Of a stretch of 64,000 bases of DNA, positions 1-8,098 are shown one piece after another. Each line of letters opens with the position of its first letter. The first letter of the stretch is position 1. This DNA is from CAYMZZ01 sp047600605 (GTDB taxonomy: Bacteria > Bacteroidota > Bacteroidia > Chitinophagales > Chitinophagaceae): positions 1,116,001 through 1,180,000 of the forward strand of contig JASGKK010000001.1 in assembly GCA_047600605.1 (NCBI GenBank). Reading direction: 5' to 3'. Both the position numbers and the translations under genes were made by a program. The notes beneath the pieces are model-generated. The model ran no database searches. It was not told the origin of the DNA and saw nothing but the letters and a program-made list of their open reading frames with translations.

Positions 1-1145
1 ATAAGTTCATCGGGCACTCCAAGAACATTGTTCATTTTCCGTTGTGACAGGCTTTCACGATATCCATTTATCACCAGTTCATCCTCAATAATCTGACGGG
101 CCCTTTCCCGGTCTCTGACATCCGGAATCGACTGCAACTGTACTTCATAAAAATCATCAATAATAGCAGGAAAATCCTTCGCCGGATTAATGAGATCATT
201 ATTTACAACTACAATTTCATCTGCATCTTGTGCCTGCTGACGCTTATATACAGTATCTTCAATAAAACTGCAGATCAGTTGCAACTGAGAGCTTTCAATC
301 TCTTCCGTATCACTACTGAGTTCTTCAACAATTTCCGTAAGCGTATTTTTGTCAAAAGAAAAAGCAGGGATGAATCCAGATACCAGTGAGGGGTCCATAG
401 CAGGCTTTTCGATTGCTTTCTCTGCCTGCTCTTTACTGAGCGGCTTCAATTCGTAACGGTTTCGCAATACCGTAGATATGTAAGGGGTCAGCGATTGCAT
501 GCTGGCGAGCCGGTCTGAGCGAACAACAAAGATAATTTTGAGATCCGGCTGATCGGCCCATTTCATCTGTATATCAGTCCGTTCTTCAAGCTCCAGGGAT
601 GTAATCCATTCAAGTACCCGATAAGGCGGCTCGTTATGCGCAAGCTCTGCCAACTGCTCCAAAAATTCGCGCTGATGATCCGGCTGATGAATAAAGAACT
701 CTTCAAACTGATCGAATATAAATACTGGCGTATATAAATTGCCGGTTTCGTCTTTAAAAGGGACCGCTTTTACATAATCCCATAATCGGAAATGACGGTT
801 ATTAAAAGGAATCTGATCGCGATATTTATAAGCACCTATTTCGAGTTTGAATATTTCCAGCAATTTGTTCTTATCACGCTGGTCGCCGGGGTTACGGTCA
901 GGAGGATTCAGCCGAATGCGGATAGGCCGGTAGTTGCTTTTTTCCAGCAAAGGAGCCAAACCAGCATTCAGCAATGAAGTTTTACCAAGACCCGAACGGC
1001 CAAACAGGACCGTCACTTTTTCGAGACTAACCAGATAGTGCAGTTCTTTCGACTCCTTCTCTCTCCCGAAAAAAAGCGATGCCTGATCCTTACTAAACGA
1101 ATTGATACCAGGATACCTTTTTTTATATTCTTCTTTTCTATCCAT
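1..1145 (-). CDS. nSTAND1-type NTPase of a conflict system (3' part outside window)
   Basis: The frame starts at ATG 1145 and stays open to the left edge, so at least 381 residues of an unfinished protein are visible. The N-terminus reads YPGINSF...LFFGRE, the usual entry motif of novel STAND NTPase 1 proteins. Walker A is GRSGLGKTS (residues 49-57), Walker B is VFIFDQFEEFF (141-151), and a sensor-like IIFVVRSDR follows near residue 205. STAND NTPases are ATP-driven switches that oligomerise on sensing a trigger and activate partner effectors. No effector-associated domain precedes the NTPase, so the sensor or adaptor part should lie in the unseen C-terminus. The gene starts 8 bases after the stop of the SIR2-like gene and is the third gene of that operon. 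The family call is solid; the trigger and the C-terminal domains are unknown. Confidence 0.85.
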   Translation of the reverse strand, partial: MDRKEEYKKRYPGINSFSKDQASLFFGREKESKELHYLVSLEKVTVLFGRSGLGKTSLLNAGLAPLLEKSNYRPIRIRLNPPDRNPGDQRDKNKLLEIFKLEIGAYKYRDQIPFNNRHFRLWDYVKAVPFKDETGNLYTPVFIFDQFEEFFIHQPDHQREFLEQLAELAHNEPPYRVLEWITSLELEERTDIQMKWADQPDLKIIFVVRSDRLASMQSLTPYISTVLRNRYELKPLSKEQAEKAIEKPAMDPSLVSGFIPAFSFDKNTLTEIVEELSSDTEEIESSQLQLICSFIEDTVYKRQQAQDADEIVVVNNDLINPAKDFPAIIDDFYEVQLQSIPDVRDRERARQIIEDELVINGYRESLSQRKMNNVLGVPDEL

Positions 1146-1153
1146 AGCCTGCT

Positions 1154-2242
1154 TCAGAGTTCATTATATTCATTAACCACCTTCTGCAAAAAGTTGTCAA
1201 TTTGCTCGTTGATAAAATAGAACTTATAAATTTTGATAAAATGCTCGATATTGGATTCATTCACATTATCGAGCAACAACGCATAACTGCGTTCTTCTTT
1301 TCGGGATAAACCAAGGCAGTCCATTAATATCTTCAGATGCCATTCCTGAAAATTAAAGCCCAGGAAGAGATAATGCTTATTGCCAAGTCCCATCTTGATG
1401 GGAGGTGGCAGAGGCGGATCGTTTTTTACCACATTTTTAGAGAATTGGACACGGTCATTGTCTGTAAAAAGGATAGAATAGGGGTTATCGAATGACCCGA
1501 ATATTTTATAGATAATACTCCCCTTCTCATCCAGTTCTATGAATGGCTTGCTGGAATTACTCATATCGTAATAATCGCTCACAAAAGGAATATGCTGTTG
1601 GGTAAGCTCCTCTTCAAGAATACTGTCGGGATTGGCACTGATGATCATTGGAAAAGAAAGGGAAGCAATCTTTTGAAATGGCGCACGATATACCTGTAAG
1701 GCCTGAAATGATATTTGGGCCATTTTTCCCAGTTCCCTGTTGACCACTTTGGGCACCTCCTCGAAACGATGGGCAACATAGGAGAGCGAGTCTTTCAGCC
1801 CCGGATCATAATATACATTTGTTTGATCCAGTTTTACAACAAGCTCATTCGAAAAAACACTGCTAAAGGTCTGCATAGATTTATCAGGACATCGCAGCAG
1901 TTCCGGACCGATAAACAATACACACTCTCTGTTTCGGATTGCCTTAGCTATCGTTTTAACCCGCCTGTCAAACCCGGAGCGCTGGTCTTCAATAAAGTTC
2001 TGCAACCTGCTTTCCTGATTGTAAGTTTCAAAAATATTATCAAGCAGGGGAAGTAGTTTTTCCTGCCTTTCCGCTTCCGTCACAATACTGTTCCAGAAAT
2101 CTCTTGCTGATCCCTGAAATCTTACATCCACCTGGATAAAATCTTCGGTATCATCGCAAAATCGCTTGGCATTGTTTGGCTCCCATATCAGGGAGGACAG
2201 CAGGCTTACTATGGCATGTTTGGCTCTTGGCTGCAGGTTCAT
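1154..2242 (-). CDS. EAD plus SIR2-like effector protein
   Basis: This is a 362-residue protein with two parts. Residues 1-85 form a helical domain with W50 in WNSIV and an L-rich core, resembling the effector-associated domain (EAD) of the upstream protease. Residues 90-310 look SIR2-like: VLFIGPE (108-114) stands where the GAG motif sits, SANPD (202-206) where TTNxD sits, KIFGS (246-250) where KLHG sits, then SILFTDND and a C-terminal YLFLGFNFQEWHLKIL signature common to SIR2-like defence proteins. The usual catalytic His is Phe248 here. Many SIR2-like defence effectors bind or destroy NAD; with this substitution the activity is uncertain. It lies 3 bases after the protease gene and 8 bases before the NTPase gene, so co-expression is likely. 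Confidence 0.78.
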   Translation of the reverse strand: MNLQPRAKHAIVSLLSSLIWEPNNAKRFCDDTEDFIQVDVRFQGSARDFWNSIVTEAERQEKLLPLLDNIFETYNQESRLQNFIEDQRSGFDRRVKTIAKAIRNRECVLFIGPELLRCPDKSMQTFSSVFSNELVVKLDQTNVYYDPGLKDSLSYVAHRFEEVPKVVNRELGKMAQISFQALQVYRAPFQKIASLSFPMIISANPDSILEEELTQQHIPFVSDYYDMSNSSKPFIELDEKGSIIYKIFGSFDNPYSILFTDNDRVQFSKNVVKNDPPLPPPIKMGLGNKHYLFLGFNFQEWHLKILMDCLGLSRKEERSYALLLDNVNESNIEHFIKIYKFYFINEQIDNFLQKVVNEYNEL

Positions 2243-2245
2243 TGC

Positions 2246-3232
2246 TTACAGATTATGATCTCTAATACCTTTGATTACCACGTTGATGTTAATACCTTCG
2301 TTTCGCAAAAATTTTTGCGCTGTACCGGGCTCGCGCAACATGCCTCCGCTATGATGCAATGCCACTACTTCCCAATCGCTGTTGAATACCGGCGCACCAG
2401 ATGATCCCGGCTCTGTATCCGTCAGGTATTGCACGATATGGTCATTACTGAAAGTGACAACATTGTGATACATACCGATCTGTTTATAGCCGCCTCCGGG
2501 ATGCTGTATGATATTAACGAAGTCATCCTTTTCAACAATTACCGGTTTCAGATCAATAAATCCATATATGCTATTAGCATCACCTTTTATCCGAACAACT
2601 GTCCAGTCATTGTCTATTGAAGTAGCAAAACCATTATCCGGATCAAGCATAAAACCGGTAACTGGTACTGCCAGACCTTCGGCCGATTCTTCATAGTCAA
2701 ACTGCACTTGTGCAATAACAGCCGTACTGACATCCTGTATCACATGATTATTAGTCAGCAGCAGATTATTGTTTAAGAGAAAACCCGTGCCGGCTTCTGC
2801 GCTTGCTCCCCGTTTGATATAAATACGGGCTACACACCGCGCCCGTTTCAATCCTATTTCAAGAAAACGGATAGGCAGAAGCGTACTCTTTTCGCTTGTT
2901 ATCTTTTCGATCGCATCTGCTGCTCCATCCTTCCAATCGGCATCCTTCACATCCGGACCGAGTGAATAGTCTATATCCTGACTGAAAGCAATCAGGTACG
3001 GATTTTTCGGAAATTTCAATTTGAGTACTTCAACCAGGTAATCCAGCTCATTATTGAGATTGGTAAACTGTATAATGTTGTTCCACATTGATACAGGGTT
3101 GATGCCATTCAGGGTAATAGATGTCCAGTTAACGCCGGCTTCATTCAAATAAGGGATTGCATCGTTCGGAAAGGGGAGCAATAAAGCCATGGCATCCCGC
3201 AATTGCGCCATTTGCTTATTAGAGTAAGCCAT
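2246..3232 (-). CDS. EAD plus trypsin-like serine protease
   Basis: This is a 328-residue protein without a signal peptide, so it is probably cytoplasmic. Residues 1-85 form an effector-associated-like helical domain (W50 in WNNII, KFPKNPYL near the end), similar in layout to that of the next gene. Residues 130-320 are a trypsin-fold protease: GTGFLL, then LLTNNHVI with His163, NDWTVVRI with Asp209, and EPGSSGAPVF with Ser278, so a full catalytic triad is present. It resembles Trypsin_2-type proteases. In known EAD systems such proteases are effectors brought to a STAND switch through EAD contacts; that role is inferred here from architecture and operon position. It is the first gene of the operon. 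Confidence 0.85.
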   Translation of the reverse strand: MAYSNKQMAQLRDAMALLLPFPNDAIPYLNEAGVNWTSITLNGINPVSMWNNIIQFTNLNNELDYLVEVLKLKFPKNPYLIAFSQDIDYSLGPDVKDADWKDGAADAIEKITSEKSTLLPIRFLEIGLKRARCVARIYIKRGASAEAGTGFLLNNNLLLTNNHVIQDVSTAVIAQVQFDYEESAEGLAVPVTGFMLDPDNGFATSIDNDWTVVRIKGDANSIYGFIDLKPVIVEKDDFVNIIQHPGGGYKQIGMYHNVVTFSNDHIVQYLTDTEPGSSGAPVFNSDWEVVALHHSGGMLREPGTAQKFLRNEGININVVIKGIRDHNL

Positions 3233-3570
3233 ATATTAAACTTTATACCCGATTGGTTACAGGTAGTGAAATAAAATAGTCCCGGTTTTGACCGGATTCA
3301 AATAAAGGGTCGGAAAATGCGATTGAGAAAAGACATAATGGAGATTACAAATTAAGCACAAAGCCAACGGCAGACAACCCGCATTTAAACGGTAATTATA
3401 AGGTGAAAAACACCCGTCAGCCCCCTGATTACACTATCTGCTGATCGCACGATCCTTATATCATACCGGGGGTAAGTAATAAAAACGCGTGTCCTTTTGT
3501 GTGTCAATTATGTGTCGGAAAAATGGGCAAAGGCGTGAGAAAGCGGTCATTTTTTAACTTGATACTCAAT
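3233..3570. other. non-coding spacer upstream of the conflict operon
   Basis: About 340 bases without a supportable gene. The operon promoter should be here, but no clear TAnnTTTG box was found on the minus strand. Two TGTGTC words occur at about 3501 and 3512. No integrase fragment was recognised. Confidence 0.5.
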
Positions 3571-3608
3571 AAAAAAGCCTTGTTAGTCAAGACTAACAAG
3601 GCTTTTTT
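3571..3608. terminator. bidirectional intrinsic terminator
   Basis: A perfect 18-base inverted repeat has arms 3571-3588 and 3591-3608 around a two-base loop. It carries A and T tracts at its outer ends, so it can terminate in both directions. On the minus strand it lies just after the tRNA-Leu gene and insulates it from the conflict operon. Confidence 0.9.
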
Positions 3609-3610
3609 GT

Positions 3611-3693
3611 GCCCAAGACTGGATTCGAACCAGCACAGCCTTTCGGCCACTACCACCTCAAAGTAGCGCGTCTACCAATTTCGCCACCTGGGC
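3611..3693 (-). tRNA. tRNA-Leu (anticodon GAG)
   Basis: On the minus strand the 83-base sequence folds as a long-variable-arm tRNA. The acceptor stem is GCCCAGG with CTTGGGC, the D-loop is AAATTGGTAGAC, the anticodon loop is TTGAGGT (anticodon GAG), and the T-loop is GGTTCGAATCC. CCA is not encoded. It reads CUC/CUU leucine codons. Confidence 0.95.
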
Positions 3694-3776
3694 CCCTGTA
3701 TCCTTTTCGGGATTGGGGAGGCAAATATACAGGATTTGAGTATTTAAACTTTTATACGTTTATACTTTTTATCCCT

Positions 3777-4934
3777 TCAGGCGTTTTCTTTTTTTAGTAC
3801 TATTCTAAAAGTGGTCCCTTTGCCGATTTCCGACTGTTTTACAAATATCTCTCCCTTGTGATATTGGGCAATGATACGGCGCGATAGGCTCAGTCCGAGT
3901 CCCCAGCCCCTTCGTTTGGTAGTAAACCCGGGTTTAAATACCTGGGTGATATTTTGGGCGGCAATTCCTTTGCCGGTATCGGTCACATCAATTTGTATCT
4001 GCCCTCTCTCTTCCATGATATCCACGCTGATTGCACCTTTACCTTCCATCGCGTCAAGGGCATTCTTGAGGAGGTTTTCAATTACCCAATCAAACAAAGG
4101 CGGGGAAACCGGCGCCTGCAGCTCATCCAGCCCATGTGTATCTACCGAAAACCGCACACTGCCGGGTGCGCGTTTGCGGATATAGTCTACCATGCTGTTT
4201 ACCTGCCGGATAATATCGGTGGGTTCCAGTTGGGGGGAGCTGCCGATTTTACCAAACCGGTCGGAGACCAGCCGCAGTCGTCCCACATCTTTGGATAATT
4301 CAGGTACAATATCGCGGTAGCGCTCATCTTCCCGCATTACTTCTACCCAGCCTTCGAGTGAGGATACAGGGGTACCCAGTTGGTGTGCCGTTTCCTTTGC
4401 CATACCAGCCCATACCTGGTTCTGTACCGACCGGTAGCTGCTGCGCAGGGCTGTCACCGTTACGACTATGAAGAGGCCGATGATCAATAATTGTATCAAA
4501 GGATAGTAACGTACTTCATTGAGCAGACTCGTATGACCGTAATAGTAGCGGTTACGCCGTGTTGAATCCAGCGGATCTATATATTCTATAGGAGGATTTC
4601 CGCTTTTGAGGGATTCGAGTCGCTGCTGCAGATAAGCCGGATTATGTGCCACACGGGCCGAATCGAAGTTTACATAATTAGTAATGCTATCCCGCTCATC
4701 CGTTTCAATGATAGGAATATCATGATTGTCCCGGATGATCTTGAATGGAAGCCTTGTATCGGAAATACTGGGATTGAGCAGTGATTTGCTGGCTTCGACC
4801 CATTGCTCCACTTTCACCCGTTCTTCCCCGGCAATTTTGCGGGCCAGGTAGCGCGAATAAAAAATGGTTCCTGTTACAATGGCAATGGCAATAGCTGCCA
4901 GCCCGGTACGCCAGGTAAGTAATTGCTGAAGCAT
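3777..4934 (-). CDS. membrane sensor histidine kinase
   Basis: A 385-residue kinase. There is a membrane helix at about residues 10-30, an extracytoplasmic stretch of about 110 residues, and a second helix at about 144-164. The kinase core has H-box ETAHQLGTPVSSL (phosphoacceptor His184), N-box ENLLKNAL (Asn291), G1 box DTGKG (319-323) and G2 box GWGLGLSLS. All catalytic motifs are intact, so it should autophosphorylate. No response regulator gene is adjacent, so the partner is unknown. It is transcribed divergently from a glycosyltransferase gene and shares a compact promoter region with it. Confidence 0.9.
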   Translation of the reverse strand: MLQQLLTWRTGLAAIAIAIVTGTIFYSRYLARKIAGEERVKVEQWVEASKSLLNPSISDTRLPFKIIRDNHDIPIIETDERDSITNYVNFDSARVAHNPAYLQQRLESLKSGNPPIEYIDPLDSTRRNRYYYGHTSLLNEVRYYPLIQLLIIGLFIVVTVTALRSSYRSVQNQVWAGMAKETAHQLGTPVSSLEGWVEVMREDERYRDIVPELSKDVGRLRLVSDRFGKIGSSPQLEPTDIIRQVNSMVDYIRKRAPGSVRFSVDTHGLDELQAPVSPPLFDWVIENLLKNALDAMEGKGAISVDIMEERGQIQIDVTDTGKGIAAQNITQVFKPGFTTKRRGWGLGLSLSRRIIAQYHKGEIFVKQSEIGKGTTFRIVLKKENA

Positions 4935-4967
4935 GCCCGAATTTAAGGCGGTTCAGGCGTGTTGACT

Positions 4968-4985
4968 TACATTTGATCAAATTTA
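4968..4985. promoter_or_regulatory. two face-to-face -7 boxes of divergent promoters
   Basis: On the plus strand TACATTTG (4968-4975) matches the Bacteroidota -7 consensus TAnnTTTG and points to the glycosyltransferase gene at 5011. On the minus strand TAAATTTG (4985-4978) points to the kinase gene at 4934. The two boxes share a central palindrome ATTTGATCAAAT (4971-4982). No clear -33 TTTG was seen for either. Confidence 0.6.
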
Positions 4986-5010
4986 TTCGTTCAACATTGA
5001 TGTACTCCTG

Positions 5011-6039
5011 ATGCCTGCCCCCACTGTAGCTGTAGTGATTCTTAACTGGAATGGCCGGAAATTTCTGGAACAATTCCTGCCGTCTGTCACGGCTTCCAGG
5101 TATCAGCCCTGTACCATTTATGTTGCTGATAATGCCAGCACAGATGACTCGCTGGCTTACCTGAAGACCCAGTGGCCGGAGGTGAGAGTTATTTCATTGC
5201 CGGAAAACTATGGTTTCACCAAAGGATATAATGAAGCTCTCCAACAGGTGCAGGCTGATTATTATGTGCTGCTTAATTCAGATGTGGAGGTCGAAACAGG
5301 CTGGCTCGAACCTATGGTCCGTTTACTGGAATCCGATCATACGATCGGCGCCTGTCAGCCCCGTATCAGGGCATATCATCAGCGGGATCATTTTGAGTAT
5401 GCCGGAGCTGCCGGCGGCTGGATAGACCGGTATGGGTATCCGTTTTGCCGTGGCCGGGTTTTTGAACAATTGGAACCCGATACCGGGCAATATGCTGATA
5501 CGGTACCCATATTCTGGGCCAGCGGTGCGGCCATGTTTGTAAGGGCGTCCGTCTTTCATGAGTTGCGTGGATTTGATACATATTTCTTTGCTCACCAGGA
5601 AGAGATTGATCTCTGCTGGCGCATGCAACTGGCGGGTTATAGTGTATACGCATGCCCTGATTCAATTGTCTATCATGTGGGAGGAGGAACGCTGCCCAGG
5701 GGCAACAGCCGCAAGACCTTCCTTAACTTCCGCAACAATCATATCATGCTGGCGAAAAATCTGACCTGGCCGCAACGGTTATGGATCATTCCGTTTCGTT
5801 TTTGCCTGGACGGAGTAACGGCCTGGAAGCAATTGCTAAGCGGTGACAGTGCCACTTTTAAGGCGATTATCAAGGCGCATTTTGCATTTATCGGGTGGAT
5901 CTGTAAAGGACGGAAAAAGAGCAATTTCCCTATAAGACGGGGAGGGAAACTGCAGGGGCTTTTGCGCGCAAACCTTGCCTGGCTTCATTTTGCGCGCGGG
6001 AAAAACAAGTTTTCAGAAATTGTGCAGAAAACCCATTGA
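5011..6039 (+). CDS. glycosyltransferase family 2
   Basis: A 342-residue GT-A fold transferase. VVILNWNGRKFLEQ (8-21) starts the nucleotide-binding fold, DNASTDDS follows near residues 41-48, and NSDVEV near 89-94 is the DXD-like metal site. HQEEIDLCWRM near residue 195 is the acceptor-side motif of the rhamnosyltransferase-like GT2 group. No membrane domain is seen. It probably adds a sugar to a cell-envelope glycan, but donor and acceptor cannot be read from the sequence. It stands alone, divergent from a histidine kinase gene, and is not part of the large polysaccharide locus further on. Confidence 0.9.
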   Translation: MPAPTVAVVILNWNGRKFLEQFLPSVTASRYQPCTIYVADNASTDDSLAYLKTQWPEVRVISLPENYGFTKGYNEALQQVQADYYVLLNSDVEVETGWLEPMVRLLESDHTIGACQPRIRAYHQRDHFEYAGAAGGWIDRYGYPFCRGRVFEQLEPDTGQYADTVPIFWASGAAMFVRASVFHELRGFDTYFFAHQEEIDLCWRMQLAGYSVYACPDSIVYHVGGGTLPRGNSRKTFLNFRNNHIMLAKNLTWPQRLWIIPFRFCLDGVTAWKQLLSGDSATFKAIIKAHFAFIGWICKGRKKSNFPIRRGGKLQGLLRANLAWLHFARGKNKFSEIVQKTH

Positions 6040-6058
6040 TTTATTTGTACTTAACCCC

Positions 6059-6066
6059 TATTTTTG
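6059..6066 (+). promoter_or_regulatory. -7 promoter box TATTTTTG
   Basis: Matches TAnnTTTG exactly, with TTG at 6036-6038 about 20 bases upstream as a possible -33 element. It lies 18 bases before the ATG at 6085. This supports that ATG over an in-frame TTG at 6064 that overlaps the box. Confidence 0.65.
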
Positions 6067-6084
6067 CAGCGTAAAAAAATCACT

Positions 6085-6306
6085 ATGAGTGCTCCTCATT
6101 ACGACTATAACGAAGAACTGAAAAAAGTACAGGATAAAGATTTTACCCATAGCTGGGTTTCTTCTTCCGGTTTCATTTTTTATCTGAGTGTGTTCTGCCT
6201 GGTGGCTTTTGCTTTTGGTGGCTGCTATAAACTGTACACTAAACGCTTCGAGAAACCGAAGGTTGTTGTACAGGAGAGCACATTGTACACACCGAAGTAC
6301 AAATAA
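6085..6306 (+). CDS. small single-pass membrane protein, unknown function
   Basis: A 73-residue protein from ATG 6085. Residues 1-25 are polar (SAPHYDYNEELKKV), residues 29-48 form one membrane helix (GFIFYLSVFCLVAFAFGG), and the tail is basic. I do not recognise a named family. The dedicated promoter box just upstream and the complete frame argue that it is a real gene. It sits between a glycosyltransferase gene and two tRNA genes. Confidence 0.6.
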   Translation: MSAPHYDYNEELKKVQDKDFTHSWVSSSGFIFYLSVFCLVAFAFGGCYKLYTKRFEKPKVVVQESTLYTPKYK

Positions 6307-6343
6307 TTTTTCCGAAAAATTTTTTTACAACCCGTTGTTTACC

Positions 6344-6351
6344 TATTTTTG
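6344..6351 (+). promoter_or_regulatory. -7 promoter box TATTTTTG before tRNA genes
   Basis: Exact match to TAnnTTTG, 57 bases before the tRNA-Gly gene. It has the same sequence as the box before the small membrane protein. It probably drives tRNA-Gly. Confidence 0.5.
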
Positions 6352-6408
6352 CAACCCCTTAGTTCTTTGGTTGTTGAAAGGGAAAATAACCTGATCAGCA
6401 AAATATTA

Positions 6409-6484
<76 letters not shown>

Positions 6485-6485
6485 G

Positions 6486-6518
6486 AATCCTCTCTCGAAA
6501 CAGAGAGGATTTTTTTTT
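6486..6518 (+). terminator. intrinsic terminator after tRNA-Gly
   Basis: A perfect 10-base stem (AATCCTCTCT with AGAGAGGATT) with a six-base loop is followed by a T tract. It starts two bases after the tRNA CCA end. Confidence 0.85.
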
Positions 6519-6536
6519 GAACCCAAACCACTGCCT

Positions 6537-6622
6537 GCCCTGGTGGTGAAATTGGTAGACACGCAGGACTTAAAATCCTGTGGCCAGCAATGGCCGTATC
6601 GGTTCAAGTCCGATCCGGGGCA
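6537..6622 (+). tRNA. tRNA-Leu (anticodon TAA)
   Basis: 86 bases with a long variable arm. The acceptor stem is GCCCTGG with CCGGGGC, the D-loop is AAATTGGTAGAC, the anticodon arm CAGGACTTAAAATCCTG gives anticodon TAA, and the T-arm is GGTTCAAGTCC. CCA is not encoded. It reads UUA/UUG codons. Confidence 0.95.
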
Positions 6623-6632
6623 CACACTACAC

Positions 6633-6657
6633 AACCAGTCCATCGACTGGTTTTTTT
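6633..6657 (+). terminator. intrinsic terminator after tRNA-Leu
   Basis: An eight-base stem (AACCAGTC with GACTGGTT) with a four-base loop, followed by a run of T. Confidence 0.85.
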
Positions 6658-6808
6658 GTGCAATCCGGGGCGCACAACCAGTCCTGTCAACGCACCACTT
6701 CCGTATATCCCTGCAACCAGGGCGCTTCATTTGTTGCTTCCGACACTTACTGACGCATTCAGATGATATTTATCCTTCTCCTACAATCTGTTTATTTCAG
6801 AATCACTG

Positions 6809-8086
6809 TTACCTCCGAGGCGTTTCTGTTCCGTTAATCAATCCGGCTGTAGCCTGTGCAATTCCTCTAATGACGCTTGTAAGATGACCAGTATCAATTC
6901 GCTTTATATCATCACACAGCGAATGATAACAAGGATCATCATCATCGCTGCTCATGATGGTATGCGCCGGCACGCCGTATTTGGCAAATGAATAATTATC
7001 GCTTCGCATAAACAGTCCTTTTATCTCATCTGGCTCCGGTTTTACTTTGATACCTGCACCGAACAGACCTTTCGATAGCATCTCGGGTAACCTGGATTTA
7101 CTTTCGCCTGTAATAAAAACTCTTTTCCGGCCATACATGGGAACCCCGATCATTTCAATATTGATGTTGGCTACAATATCATCCGGGTTGAGGTACTGTA
7201 CAAAATCTGCTGATCCGACCAGGCCCAGTTCTTCCCCTGCAAATGCGCAAAAAAGCAGCGTGCGCGCATTATCATCTTTTTTTCCAAAGTATCTGGCCAA
7301 CTCAAGTAAGGCTGTTGTTCCCGATGCATTATCATTGGCTCCATTAAATATGGTATCCTTCTCCGAAATGCCTTTTCCCTTTTTATTCACTACCCCAACA
7401 TGATCGTAATGAGCGCTGAAAACGACTATCTCGGAAGGTCTTGTTTTACCCGGTATCATCCCTACCACATTGTACCCCACCGCGGGAGACCAGGCCGGCC
7501 CTGTAAGCAACTTTACCATTCCCGGTTCATCTGCTGCGTAAACCAACAGGAAATTCTGCTGGCTTTCTTTGGCTGGACGTCTAAAATTTATCGGAAAAAA
7601 TGATCCTCCGTTATATGGCTGACAGGACCAGATCAAAATATTTTCTCCCCGGTCCTTATACCGAAGAAATACCTCCTCTGTAATAGTTGTATCAATCTTA
7701 ATTACCGTAAAATCGGAAAGATCCTTTGATGCCGGTCTTTCGCTTACTCCAAAATACTTATAGGCTTCAAATGGTATATACCCGTTATTCCATCGCAAAG
7801 AAACCACCGTTGGTTCTACCAACTTCTTATTTAATGAAAACGGGATATAATATTCGGGCTGATCCTGTAAAGGCACCAGTCCTGCAGCATTGAACTGCTG
7901 CCCAATAAAACGGCTGGCCTCCAATTGTTTTGCAGTCCCATTCCCTCTACCCTGCAGATCATCTGAGGCCAGAAAATAAATCGTTTGCCTTACACCTTCT
8001 TCAGTAACAGACAAAGGGAGGTCCTGTGCGGTCGTGCTCCAGAAAATCATCAGTAGCAGTATTGTAATCAGGTTTTTTTGTCGCAT
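6809..8086 (-). CDS. secreted M28 family metallopeptidase
   Basis: 425 residues from the ATG at 8086. An in-frame ATG at 8110 lies upstream of the promoter box and is less likely. The signal peptide is MRQKNLITILLLMIFWSTTAQ. The zinc aminopeptidase core has SAHYDHVG (His and Asp), FNGANDNASGT (bridging Asp), AFAGEELG (catalytic and metal Glu), NIEMIG (usually D where E stands here) and PCYHSL (His). The region before the core may hold a PA-like insert. It probably trims peptides outside the cytoplasm. Substrate specificity cannot be read. Confidence 0.88.
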   Translation of the reverse strand: MRQKNLITILLLMIFWSTTAQDLPLSVTEEGVRQTIYFLASDDLQGRGNGTAKQLEASRFIGQQFNAAGLVPLQDQPEYYIPFSLNKKLVEPTVVSLRWNNGYIPFEAYKYFGVSERPASKDLSDFTVIKIDTTITEEVFLRYKDRGENILIWSCQPYNGGSFFPINFRRPAKESQQNFLLVYAADEPGMVKLLTGPAWSPAVGYNVVGMIPGKTRPSEIVVFSAHYDHVGVVNKKGKGISEKDTIFNGANDNASGTTALLELARYFGKKDDNARTLLFCAFAGEELGLVGSADFVQYLNPDDIVANINIEMIGVPMYGRKRVFITGESKSRLPEMLSKGLFGAGIKVKPEPDEIKGLFMRSDNYSFAKYGVPAHTIMSSDDDDPCYHSLCDDIKRIDTGHLTSVIRGIAQATAGLINGTETPRR

Positions 8087-8090
8087 CCGG

Positions 8091-8098
8091 CAAAAATA
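8091..8098 (-). promoter_or_regulatory. -7 box TATTTTTG next to the M28 start codon
   Basis: On the minus strand this reads TATTTTTG, an exact TAnnTTTG match, only four bases before the ATG at 8086. Transcription would start at or next to the start codon, giving a leaderless or nearly leaderless mRNA. A TTG at 8118-8116 is a possible -33 element. Confidence 0.6.
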
